Origin: Pseudomonadota bacterium
Lineage (GTDB): Bacteria > Pseudomonadota > Gammaproteobacteria > Burkholderiales > Rhodocyclaceae
Length of the DNA: 10,559 bases
Assembly: GCA_023459095.1 (NCBI GenBank)
Contig: JAEWVQ010000001.1
Coordinates: forward strand, 1-10,559
Direction: 5' to 3'
The notes under the pieces were generated by a model. That model made no database searches and had not been told where the DNA came from. It was given only the letters and a program-made list of their open reading frames with translations. The position numbers were made by a program, and so were the translations under genes. Positions 1 through 7,175 of the stretch are shown in pieces (position 1 is the stretch's first letter; each line of letters starts with the position of its first letter).

Positions 1-1637
1 ACGCCGTCGATTACCGCACGGACCCCTCCCGCTACAAGCACTGGAAGCTCGCGGTCGATGGCGAGGTGGCCACGCTGACGCTCAACATCGACGAGGACGG
101 CGGCATCCGCCCGGGCTACAAGCTCAAACTGAACTCGTACGACCTCGGCGTCGACATCGAACTGCACGACGCGCTGCAGCGCATCCGCTTCGAGCATCCC
201 AACGTCAAGTCGGTGGTGTTCACCTCGGGCAAGCCGAAGATCTTCTGTTCGGGCGCCAACATCTACATGCTGGGCGTGTCCACCCACGCCTGGAAGGTGA
301 ACTTCTGCAAGTTCACCAACGAGACCCGCAACGGCATCGAAGACTCCAGCCAGTACTCCGGCCTCAAGTTCATCGCCGCCTGCAACGGCACCACCGCCGG
401 CGGCGGCTACGAGCTGGCGCTGGCCTGCGACGAGATCGTGCTGGTCGACGACCGCAACTCCTCGGTCTCGCTGCCGGAAGTGCCGCTGCTGGGCGTGCTG
501 CCCGGCACCGGCGGCCTCACCCGCGTCACCGACAAGCGCCGTGTCCGCCGCGACCACGCCGACATCTTCTGCACCATCTCCGAAGGCGTGCGCGGCCAGC
601 GTGCCAAGGACTGGCGTCTGGTCGACGACGTGGTCAAGGCCCAGCAGTTCGGCGAGCACATCGCCAAGCGCGCCGCCGAGCTGGCCAAGCAGTCCGACCG
701 CCCGAGCAACGCCAAGGGCGTGGCGCTGCCGACCCTGGAACGCACCGTGGATGCCAGCGGCTACCACTATGAATTCGTCGATGCCGCGATCGACGCCACC
801 GCCCGCACCGTCACCCTGACCGTGCGCGCCCCGGCCGCCGTCACCGCGAAGACCGCCGCCGAGATCGAAGCCCAGGGCGCCAACTGGTGGCCGCTGAAGA
901 TGGCCCGCGAACTCGACGACGCCATCCTCAACCTGCGCACCAACCACCTCGACATCGGCCTGTGGCAGCTGCGCACCGAAGGCGACGCCCAGGTCGTGCT
1001 CGACATGGACGCCACCCTGGTCGCCAACCAGGGCAACTGGTTCGTGCGCGAGACCCTGGGCATGCTGCGCCGCACCCTGGCCCGCATCGACGTGTCCTCG
1101 CGCAGCCTGTACGCACTGATCGAACCGGGCTCGTGCTTTGCCGGCACCCTGCTGGAAATCGCGCTCGCCGCCGACCGCAGCTACATGCTCGACACCACCG
1201 ACGCCCCCAACGCCATCGGCCTGTCGGCGATGAACTTCGGCCCGCTGCCGATGGTGAACGGCCTGTCGCGCATCGCCGCGCGCTTCTACCAGGAAGAGGC
1301 GCCGGTCGCCGCGGTCAAGGCCCGCGAAGGCAGCCTGCTGACCGCCGCCGAAGCCTACGAGCTGGGCTTGGTCACCGCGATCCCGGACGACCTCGACTGG
1401 GCCGACGAAGTGCGCATTGCGGTCGAGGAACGCGCCGCGCTGTCGCCCGACGCGCTCACCGGTCTGGAGGCCAACCTGCGCTTCGGCATCACCGAGACCA
1501 TGAACACGCGCATCTTCGGCCGCCTGTCGGCCTGGCAGAACTGGATCTTCATCCGTCCCAACGCGGTCGGCGAAGCCGGGGCGCTCAAGCTCTTCGGCTC
1601 CGGCAAGAAGGCGCAGTTCGACTGGAACCGGGTGTAA
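1..1637 (+). CDS. boxC: Benzoyl-CoA-dihydrodiol lyase BoxC, 5'-truncated by window edge
   Basis: BoxC acts in the aerobic (box) benzoyl-CoA pathway. It hydrolytically opens the ring of 2,3-epoxybenzoyl-CoA to 3,4-dehydroadipyl-CoA semialdehyde and formate, in the cytoplasm. The frame is open from base 3 with no start in view. The 21 codons before the GTG at 66 (beginning AVDYRTDPSRYKHWKL) read as real BoxC sequence, so that GTG is internal. About 544 residues are present, and the family is about 555, so only roughly ten residues are missing. Crotonase-fold features are visible: SGKPKIFCSGAN (first oxyanion-hole region, around residue 75-86 of the visible protein) and NGTTAGGGYELALACDE (second, around 129-144), followed by LPEVPLLGVLPGTGGLTR. 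A second crotonase-like half follows, as expected for this long lyase. The gene ends at TAA 1635-1637 and boxB starts 197 bases later. The box gene order and the sequence character make the call firm. Confidence 0.95.
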   Translation, partial: AVDYRTDPSRYKHWKLAVDGEVATLTLNIDEDGGIRPGYKLKLNSYDLGVDIELHDALQRIRFEHPNVKSVVFTSGKPKIFCSGANIYMLGVSTHAWKVNFCKFTNETRNGIEDSSQYSGLKFIAACNGTTAGGGYELALACDEIVLVDDRNSSVSLPEVPLLGVLPGTGGLTRVTDKRRVRRDHADIFCTISEGVRGQRAKDWRLVDDVVKAQQFGEHIAKRAAELAKQSDRPSNAKGVALPTLERTVDASGYHYEFVDAAIDATARTVTLTVRAPAAVTAKTAAEIEAQGANWWPLKMARELDDAILNLRTNHLDIGLWQLRTEGDAQVVLDMDATLVANQGNWFVRETLGMLRRTLARIDVSSRSLYALIEPGSCFAGTLLEIALAADRSYMLDTTDAPNAIGLSAMNFGPLPMVNGLSRIAARFYQEEAPVAAVKAREGSLLTAAEAYELGLVTAIPDDLDWADEVRIAVEERAALSPDALTGLEANLRFGITETMNTRIFGRLSAWQNWIFIRPNAVGEAGALKLFGSGKKAQFDWNRV

Positions 1638-1645
1638 GCAACACT

Positions 1646-1666
1646 GCCGGGCGCAGCGCGCCCGGC
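1646..1666 (+). repeat. Perfect 9-bp stem-loop just after boxC
   Basis: GCCGGGCGC (1646-1654) and GCGCCCGGC (1658-1666) pair perfectly around the loop AGC, 8 bases after the boxC stop. The stem is very GC-rich but no T-run follows, so it is not a classical intrinsic terminator. It may protect the 3' end of boxC mRNA or cause a pause. The structure is seen in the sequence; the role is inferred. Confidence 0.6.
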
Positions 1667-1752
1667 TCCGCATCCCTCGGTCGGTCACGCGGCAAGCCGT
1701 CCCTCTGCCGTTGCAGTCGGCGCCTTGGCGTGATTCGGGAGGTCAGTAGCAG

Positions 1753-1770
1753 CACCGTCGGCAGACGGTG
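1753..1770 (+). repeat. 7-bp inverted repeat in the boxC-boxB gap
   Basis: CACCGTC (1753-1759) and GACGGTG (1764-1770) form a perfect 7-bp stem with a GGCA loop, 65 bases before the boxB start. It could be an RNA hairpin in the leader of boxB or a DNA operator half-site pair. Nothing in the sequence tells these apart. The rest of the 197-base gap shows no ORF or recognisable promoter. Confidence 0.45.
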
Positions 1771-1834
1771 AATACAGGCGAAGCCGCGGCCTCGACGCCC
1801 GCTCCGCACGATCAAACAGGAGGAGTAGCGAGAC

Positions 1835-3259
<1,425 letters not shown>

Positions 3260-3268
3260 GCGGGCCTG

Positions 3269-3300
3269 AAAGGGCGCCCCGGCCTGCCGGGCGCCCCTTT
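3269..3300 (+). terminator. Strong stem-loop with short T-run between boxB and boxA
   Basis: Ten bases after the boxB stop, AAAGGG (3269-3274) pairs with CCCTTT (3295-3300). Inside it CGCCC pairs with GGGCG, and GGC pairs with GCC at the tip, with one bulged C on each arm and a two-base loop region. The A-tract/GC-stem/T-tract layout is that of a rho-independent terminator, but the T-run is only three bases. Because boxA is needed for BoxB activity, a partial terminator or an mRNA-processing and stabilising element is more likely than a full stop. This role is inferred. Confidence 0.6.
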
Positions 3301-3388
3301 CCGCCCCGGACGCGATAACAATGGAGGGCCGCGGCCACGCGGTCCTCCCACAACACGACACGCCTGAGAGAGACCTTAGGAGAGAGAC

Positions 3389-4642
3389 ATGAACGCGCCA
3401 GCAGAGCACGCCAGCATCGCCCGCCAGCACCTGATCGACCCGGAAATCTGCATCCGCTGCAATACCTGCGAGGAAATCTGTCCGGTCGATGCCATCACCC
3501 ACGACGCGCGCAACTACGTCGTCAAGTTCGACGTCTGCAACGGCTGCCTCGCTTGCATCTCGCCCTGTCCGACCGGCGCGATCGACTCCTGGCGCAATGT
3601 CGAACCCACCAGCGCCTACACGCTCGAAGATCAGTACGGCTGGGATGTGCTGCCCGACACCCGCGAGCTCGACAACTTCGAAGCCAGCCTGGGCGCCACC
3701 GGCGCGGTCGCCGAGACCCCGGCCGAGGTGCAGCAGATCACCGACGTCGCCACCTCCGGCCACGGCGGCCCGGCGCTGGCACCGTGGTCGGCCTCGCACC
3801 CCTACGTCAATCTCTACTCGCCGGCCAACCCGGTCACCGCGACCGTCACCGGCAACTACCGCCTGACCGCGGAAGGCGCATCGAGCGACATCCATCACAT
3901 CGTCCTCGATTTCGGCGCCACCCCCTTCCCGGTGCTCGAAGGCCAGTCCATCGGCATCATCCCGCCGGGCGTGGACGCCAAGGGCAAACCCCACCTGCTG
4001 CGCATGTATTCGGTCGCCAGCCCGCGCGAGGGCGAGCGGCCGCACTACAACAACCTCGCCCTCACCGTGAAGCGCGTCACCGAGGACCACGAGGGCAAAC
4101 CGGCGAAAGGCGTCGCCTCGAACTACGTGTGCGACCTCAAGAAGGGCGACAAGGTGCAGGTCACCGGTCCCTACGGCGCCACCTTCCTGATGCCGAACAA
4201 CCCCGGCTCGTCGATCATGATGATCTGCACCGGCACCGGCTCGGCGCCGATGCGGGCGATGACCGAACGCCGTCGCCGGCGCATGGAACTCAAGGAGGGT
4301 GGCGATCTGGTGCTGTTCTTCGGCGCCCGCACGCCCGATGAGTTGCCCTACTTCGGCCCGCTGCAAAAGCTGCCGAAGGACTTCATCGACATCAACCTCG
4401 CGTTCTCGCGCGTGCCCGGCGAACCCAAGAAGTACGTGCAGGACCTGATCCGCGAACGCGCCGACAAGGTCCATGCCATGCTCCAGGACGACAACTGCTA
4501 CATCTACATCTGCGGCCTGAAGACCATGGAGGCGGGCGTACTCGAGGCCTTCCGCGACATCTGCCGCGCCCGCGGCACCGACTGGGACACGCTGCGCCCG
4601 CAACTGCTGGCGAAGGGACGCTTCCACATCGAGACCTACTGA
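3389..4642 (+). CDS. boxA: Benzoyl-CoA 2,3-epoxidase reductase component BoxA
   Basis: BoxA is the reductase that takes electrons from NADPH through FAD and two iron-sulfur clusters to BoxB. The 417-residue protein reads as two modules. The N-terminus is a 2x[4Fe-4S] ferredoxin with C21-x2-C24-x2-C27-x3-C31-P and C50-x2-C53-x2-C56-x3-C60-P. A linker of about 80 residues joins it to a ferredoxin-NADP+ reductase-like module from about 140. In that module, RMYSVAS (205-211) is the FAD-binding RxYS motif, GTGSAPMRA (282-290) is the NADP motif, CGLKTME (375-381) is the late nucleotide-binding loop, and the protein ends in an aromatic residue (IETY), as FNR-type proteins do. An AGGAGAG at 3378-3384 sets the start at 3389. 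The gene lies 129 bases after boxB, behind the stem-loop at 3269-3300. All eight cluster cysteines are present. Confidence 0.97.
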   Translation: MNAPAEHASIARQHLIDPEICIRCNTCEEICPVDAITHDARNYVVKFDVCNGCLACISPCPTGAIDSWRNVEPTSAYTLEDQYGWDVLPDTRELDNFEASLGATGAVAETPAEVQQITDVATSGHGGPALAPWSASHPYVNLYSPANPVTATVTGNYRLTAEGASSDIHHIVLDFGATPFPVLEGQSIGIIPPGVDAKGKPHLLRMYSVASPREGERPHYNNLALTVKRVTEDHEGKPAKGVASNYVCDLKKGDKVQVTGPYGATFLMPNNPGSSIMMICTGTGSAPMRAMTERRRRRMELKEGGDLVLFFGARTPDELPYFGPLQKLPKDFIDINLAFSRVPGEPKKYVQDLIRERADKVHAMLQDDNCYIYICGLKTMEAGVLEAFRDICRARGTDWDTLRPQLLAKGRFHIETY

Positions 4643-4664
4643 GTGCGCCACGAACCCGCCCCGC

Positions 4665-4676
4665 GCAGTGCACTGC
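4665..4676. promoter_or_regulatory. Perfect 12-bp palindrome upstream of the hemerythrin gene
   Basis: GCAGTGCACTGC is a perfect palindrome 23 bases after the boxA stop and 100 bases before the hemerythrin-like start. Dimeric regulators often bind such sites, and it overlaps two TGCA tetramers one base apart. No -35/-10 pair could be placed convincingly next to it, so an operator role is only a possibility. Confidence 0.35.
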
Positions 4677-4713
4677 ACCCCGCGCCGGCGATTCCACGCC
4701 CTTTCCTGCGGCA

Positions 4714-4729
4714 GGCGCGGCAACGCGCC
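4714..4729 (+). repeat. GNRA-capped hairpin in the boxA-hemerythrin gap
   Basis: GGCGCG (4714-4719) pairs with CGCGCC (4724-4729) around a GCAA tetraloop, a stable RNA fold. No T-run follows. A further self-complementary GGCGCGCC lies at 4743-4750. The hairpin may mark the 3' end of the box transcript or structure the leader of the next gene. The fold is visible; its function is not. Confidence 0.4.
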
Positions 4730-4776
4730 GCCGCCTGTTCACGGCGCGCCGCCACGCGCGCCCCTGGGAGACCCGC

Positions 4777-5358
4777 ATGAGACCGGAAGCGATCCAGATC
4801 ATCAAGGACGAACACCTCGCGATCAGCGCCGTGCTGTACTCGCTGCGCTACCTGGTGCGCGAGATGCGCCACGGCGCCGAGCCCAACTTCCCGCTGCTGA
4901 AGGCGATTTTCGACTACATCGTGTCCTTCCCCGACCGCTGGCATCACCCCAAGGAAGACAAGTACCTGTTCGCCGCGGTGCGCCGCCGCACCCACGAGGC
5001 CGACGAACTGATCGCCCGCCTCGAGCGCGAGCATGAACTCGGCTACCCGATGATCGAGGACCTGAAGCGCCGGCTGATCGCCTTCCAGGCCGGCGACGCC
5101 GGCGCGGGCGAGGCCTTCTTCGACGGCGCCGAGCACTACGCCGAACTCGAATGGGGCCACCTGCAGACCGAGGAAGACGTGTTCCTGCCGATCGCCGAGC
5201 GCGTGCTCACCGCCGAGGACTGGGCCGAGATCAACGCCGCGTTCCGCGAGAACGACAACCCGCTGTTCGGCATCAAACCCAAGGAAGAAGCCGAGGCGCT
5301 CTACCAGCGCATCCTCGCCCTCGCCCCCGCACCGATCGGCTTCGGCGGCTCCACCTGA
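4777..5358 (+). CDS. Hemerythrin-like HHE diiron protein
   Basis: This 193-residue, all-alpha protein has the spaced histidine and acidic residues of the hemerythrin/HHE cation-binding family: H13 in IIKDEHLAI, H56-H57-x2-E60 in RWHHPKEDKYLF, H86 in REHELGY, H120, and H128-x3-E132 in WGHLQTEEDVFLP. Such proteins bind a non-haem diiron centre and serve in O2 or NO sensing and binding, or in iron-sulfur repair. There is no signal peptide or membrane segment, so it is cytoplasmic. GGGAG at 4766-4770 supports the ATG at 4777. It follows boxA by 134 bases of hairpin-rich DNA, so it may be read with the box genes or separately. A link to the O2-dependent BoxB reaction is tempting but only contextual. 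The last 30 residues (IKPKEEAEALYQRIL onward) form a helical tail with no recognisable motif. Confidence 0.88.
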   Translation: MRPEAIQIIKDEHLAISAVLYSLRYLVREMRHGAEPNFPLLKAIFDYIVSFPDRWHHPKEDKYLFAAVRRRTHEADELIARLEREHELGYPMIEDLKRRLIAFQAGDAGAGEAFFDGAEHYAELEWGHLQTEEDVFLPIAERVLTAEDWAEINAAFRENDNPLFGIKPKEEAEALYQRILALAPAPIGFGGST

Positions 5359-5390
5359 GCCGGAATCGCCCCACACCGACTCCATTGTCA

Positions 5391-5428
5391 TAAAATCTGC
5401 TCCGGCGCCGGTTCCCCGGCCCCGGAGC
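5391..5428 (+). promoter_or_regulatory. Candidate -10 box and leader hairpin before the 270-aa gene
   Basis: An AT-rich patch, TAAAAT (5391-5396), stands out in GC-rich DNA and fits a sigma-70 -10 box, but no good -35 lies 17 bases upstream. It runs into a 30-base hairpin: GCTCCGG (5399-5405) pairs with CCGGAGC (5422-5428), and GCCGG (5407-5411) pairs with CCGGC (5416-5420), with one C-C mismatch and loop TTCC. The hairpin ends 10 bases before the strong ribosome site GGAGGAG (5439-5445). It could be a leader structure or the tail of the hemerythrin transcript. Confidence 0.35.
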
Positions 5429-5450
5429 GATCAACGACGGAGGAGCGGCA

Positions 5451-6263
5451 ATGGCATCCGAGCAAGGCGTCGGCCCCCTGGGCTGCGGCGGCAACAGATC
5501 GAGCATCGACGGCGGCACCCTGGCCCCGACGCTGTCTCCCACGGCCGGGGTCTGCGGCACCCGGCATCAGGGACGCAGCGACTTCGAGAGCGCGATCCGT
5601 GCACTCGAGGCCGAAATCGCCAATGTCGGCGCCCACCTCACGCTGGATGCCGCCGCCCGCCAGGCCTATGCGCGCCAGATTCGCGACATGGCCGACGATC
5701 TGCGCACCCGCGCCGGCAGCGGCCGGATCAGCTGGCGCGAAGCCGCCGCCCTCGCCCAGGAGACGCGCAACACGATCATGGACATCGTCCGCCAGCGCAG
5801 CACCCCGGTCGGGCGGGCGATGGCGCAGCGCCTCAAGCGCGAAGGCCACAGCCTCAACGCGCTGATCGCGCGCAAGACAGTCCAGCTCCACGGCGAGGCG
5901 GCCGACTTCCATCGCCTCAGCGCCGCCCAGCAAAACCAGGTTTATGCCGAGATCGTGCGCTCGGCCGGCACCTCCAACCCGCGGGTGACGGCCTCGATGC
6001 AGCGCCTGTCGCGCGCCGGGCGCGGCCTCATCGTCACCGCGATGGCGCTGTCGGTATATGCGGTCGCCACTGCCGACGACAAGGTCGCCGCCGCCGGACG
6101 CGAACTCACCGTCAGCGGCGCCGGCGTGGCCGGCGGCTTTGCCGGCGGCGCGCTCGCCGGCCTGGCCTGCGGCCCGGGCGCTCCGGTCTGTGTGACCGTC
6201 GGCGCCTTCATCGGCGGCGCGCTGGCCGCCTTCGGCAGCGACATGCTGTGGCCCTGGCACTGA
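5451..6263 (+). CDS. Unknown protein with C-terminal glycine-zipper membrane hairpin; candidate effector
   Basis: I cannot name this 270-residue protein. GGAGGAG six bases upstream fixes the start at 5451. There is no signal peptide. Residues 1-40 are Gly/Ser/Thr-rich with two cysteines (C12, C35). Residues 42-165 are charged and mostly helical. A hydrophobic segment lies at about 191-207 (GLIVTAMALSVYAVATA). The C-terminus (about 222-262) is a small-residue-rich hairpin, with GGFAGGALAG and GAFIGGALAAFG on either side of a short CGPGAPVC turn (C240, C247). This regular GxxxG-like spacing is typical of membrane-inserting glycine zippers, seen in some pore-forming effectors and in outer-membrane lipoproteins. 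The missing signal peptide and the tightly linked downstream gene argue for an effector-type role over an envelope lipoprotein. No VgrG, PAAR or secretion gene is in the window. The gene is certain; the role is speculative. Confidence 0.85.
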   Translation: MASEQGVGPLGCGGNRSSIDGGTLAPTLSPTAGVCGTRHQGRSDFESAIRALEAEIANVGAHLTLDAAARQAYARQIRDMADDLRTRAGSGRISWREAAALAQETRNTIMDIVRQRSTPVGRAMAQRLKREGHSLNALIARKTVQLHGEAADFHRLSAAQQNQVYAEIVRSAGTSNPRVTASMQRLSRAGRGLIVTAMALSVYAVATADDKVAAAGRELTVSGAGVAGGFAGGALAGLACGPGAPVCVTVGAFIGGALAAFGSDMLWPWH

Positions 6264-6267
6264 GACT

Positions 6268-6747
6268 ATGCTGAACGCAGCGCCCACCGGGCTCACCCTG
6301 CTCGATACGGTCACCGTGCGGGCGCTGCACGAAGGCGACAACGCAGCGCCGCGGGCCGCGATCCTCGTCGGCGGCACCCCCACCGGCGCCGTCGCCCGGG
6401 GCGCGGTGCTCGAAGCCGCGCTACGCTGGACCGGCGGCTATCTGCTGTTCATGACCGACGACGTGCCTTTCGAAGACCTGCTCTCGATCCAGCTCTTCGA
6501 CCGCGACTGGCGCCTGCTCGACGCCGCCACCCTCGGCCACGCCTACACCACCGGGGCGTTCGGCGCGCTCGACATCGTCCCGCCCGACACCGTGCACTTC
6601 CACTTCATCGGCGACACCCGCTGGACCCTGCGCCTGCTGCCCCGGCCACGATATTGCCTGCCCGTCCTCGGCGACGCACCGGGGGAGCACCGCGCCTGGC
6701 GGTGGCAGCGCCATTTCACCCTCGCCGGCGCCCCCCGCCCGGGCTGA
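6268..6747 (+). CDS. Small soluble protein of unknown function, coupled to the upstream gene
   Basis: This 159-residue protein has no recognised domain. It starts 4 bases after the stop of the 270-aa gene with no clear ribosome site of its own, which suggests translational coupling and a shared job. No signal peptide or membrane segment is seen. The middle (50-125) looks like alternating beta strands: RWTGGYLLFMTDDVPFEDLL, then LSIQLFDRDWRLLD, then VHFHFIGDTRWTLRLL. An acidic patch (TDDVPFED, 63-70) is present. The C-terminal 30 residues are rich in Arg, Trp and Pro and may be disordered. It could be an immunity or chaperone partner of the upstream protein. One point against immunity is that partners of pore-forming toxins are usually membrane proteins, whereas this one looks soluble. 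Coding is supported by in-frame continuity, operon spacing and codon use. Confidence 0.75.
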   Translation: MLNAAPTGLTLLDTVTVRALHEGDNAAPRAAILVGGTPTGAVARGAVLEAALRWTGGYLLFMTDDVPFEDLLSIQLFDRDWRLLDAATLGHAYTTGAFGALDIVPPDTVHFHFIGDTRWTLRLLPRPRYCLPVLGDAPGEHRAWRWQRHFTLAGAPRPG

Positions 6748-6788
6748 CCCTCGGCCGAGCGCACACGAGCCGCCCCGCCGGATTCGTG

Positions 6789-6795
6789 TATACCT
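6789..6795 (+). promoter_or_regulatory. Candidate -10 box for ssrA
   Basis: TATACCT lies just upstream of the first ssrA segment and is one of few AT-rich patches here. Transcription would start near 6802, which fits the 5' end of the acceptor piece. No convincing -35 is visible about 17 bases upstream, so confidence is low. Confidence 0.3.
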
Positions 6796-6802
6796 GTCAC
6801 AG

Positions 6803-6905
6803 CCCTTGAAATCCGCGGCCGACACCCCCATCATTGCGGACATGGTTGTAATTCCGGCAAGCCGGAGACGTTCTGGACGGGGGTTCGAATCCCCCCACCT
6901 CCACC
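6803..6905 (+). ncRNA. ssrA: tmRNA acceptor piece
   Basis: This is the first-transcribed part of the permuted gene. It contains a 5' hairpin candidate (TCCGC 6812-6816 with GCGGA 6836-6840), the 3' strands of P2, the conserved TTCTGGACG before the T-arm, the T-arm itself, the acceptor strand, discriminator A6903 and CC (6904-6905). The terminal A of CCA is not encoded at the expected place: the DNA reads ACCCA, not ACCA. It would therefore be added by the CCA-adding enzyme or be trimmed differently. The 5' boundary is uncertain by about 15 bases. Confidence 0.8.
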
Positions 6906-6931
6906 CAAGCGCATCGCCGATGCGTTTCGGT
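6906..6931 (+). other. ssrA: Intervening spacer of the permuted tmRNA precursor
   Basis: This segment joins the two tmRNA pieces in the precursor and is expected to be cut out. Bases 6907-6915 pair with 6919-6927 (9 bp, one G:U) around a GCC loop. After a single C-C mismatch (6906/6928) the helix continues as 6896-6905 with 6929-6938. The precursor thus forms one long hairpin that extends the acceptor stem, a natural substrate for RNase P on the 5' side and 3' nucleases on the other. Confidence 0.8.
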
Positions 6932-7016
6932 GGGGGTGTACCGGTCTCGACAGGGCGGGCAAAGGTGAGCAGGCAACCCGAGAGGCGACGGACGTAATCC
7001 GCGCAAAACCATAAAC

Positions 7017-7049
7017 GCCAACGATGAGCGTTTCGCAGTTGCTGCGTAA
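7017..7049 (+). other. tmRNA proteolysis-tag reading frame
   Basis: GCC AAC GAT GAG CGT TTC GCA GTT GCT GCG TAA encodes ANDERFAVAA plus stop. With the alanine carried by tmRNA, the added tag is A-ANDERFAVAA. The ANDE start and AVAA/ALAA end are characteristic of proteobacterial tags recognised by ClpXP and SspB. There is a single TAA stop, not the tandem stop seen in E. coli. Confidence 0.95.
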
Positions 7050-7092
7050 GCACTGCCGGGGCCGCTGAAGCCTTGTAACCCAAGACAGCCGG

Positions 7093-7110
7093 TGGGGACT
7101 TCGGTCCCCA
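7093..7110 (+). repeat. UUCG-capped 7-bp hairpin at the 3' end of ssrA
   Basis: TGGGGAC (7093-7099) and GTCCCCA (7104-7110) pair perfectly around TTCG, giving a very stable C(UUCG)G tetraloop. It lies 43 bases after the tag stop. It is either a structural helix of the coding piece or the stem that ends ssrA transcription. No T-run follows (TCGTCACG), which favours the first view. Confidence 0.6.
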
Positions 7111-7175
7111 TCGTCACGTCCAGGCCTCGGCCCCCACACTGCCTCACCTCCGACTTTCGTCGTAACCGGCGTTAA

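Larger units (their letters stand above)
6803..7120 (+). ncRNA. ssrA: tmRNA, circularly permuted two-piece gene
   Basis: tmRNA rescues stalled ribosomes by acting first as alanyl-tRNA and then as a short mRNA for a degradation tag. The usual order is swapped here. The tRNA-like 3' portion comes first, with T-arm GGGGG-TTCGAAT-CCCCC at 6879-6895 and acceptor strand CACCTCC at 6896-6902. The 5' portion comes second, with GGGGGTG at 6932-6938 and then the conserved GGTCTCGACAGGG at 6943-6955. The two acceptor strands pair over all 7 positions, with G6934:U6900 as the third pair, the alanine identity element. Cross-piece P2 pairing is also visible: CAGGGCG 6951-6957 with CGTTCTG 6869-6875, GGC 6958-6960 with GCC 6861-6863, and GCAACC 6973-6978 with GGTTGT 6844-6849. 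The tag frame is at 7017-7049. The outer ends (about 6803 and 7120) are estimates; the rest is read directly. Confidence 0.93.
6932..7120 (+). ncRNA. ssrA: tmRNA coding piece
   Basis: This is the second part of the permuted gene. It starts with the 5' acceptor strand and the D-like GGTCTCGACAGGG, then the P2 5' strands. A pseudoknot-1 candidate follows, where CGGA and TCCG pair across CGTAA in the 6990-7005 region. Next comes the tag reading frame, preceded by an A-rich single-stranded stretch (CAAAACCATAAAC). After the tag stop come about 70 bases ending in a UUCG-capped hairpin at 7093-7110. The 3' end is estimated; it must fall before the GGDEF-EAL gene at 7176. Confidence 0.8.

Noticed and set aside
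66..68. GTG as the start of boxC
   Set aside because: The 21 codons upstream in the same frame read as family sequence without a stop, so the gene enters from outside the window.
4665..4677. TGCA pair as a BzdR/BoxR operator
   Set aside because: The operator I recall for BzdR has TGCA repeats separated by six bases; here the spacing is one, so the match is not supported.
6879..6905. T-arm and acceptor end looking like the 3' half of a tRNA
   Set aside because: No D-arm or anticodon arm precedes it. The strand pairs with 6932-6938 downstream, and a tag frame follows, so it is the tmRNA acceptor piece.
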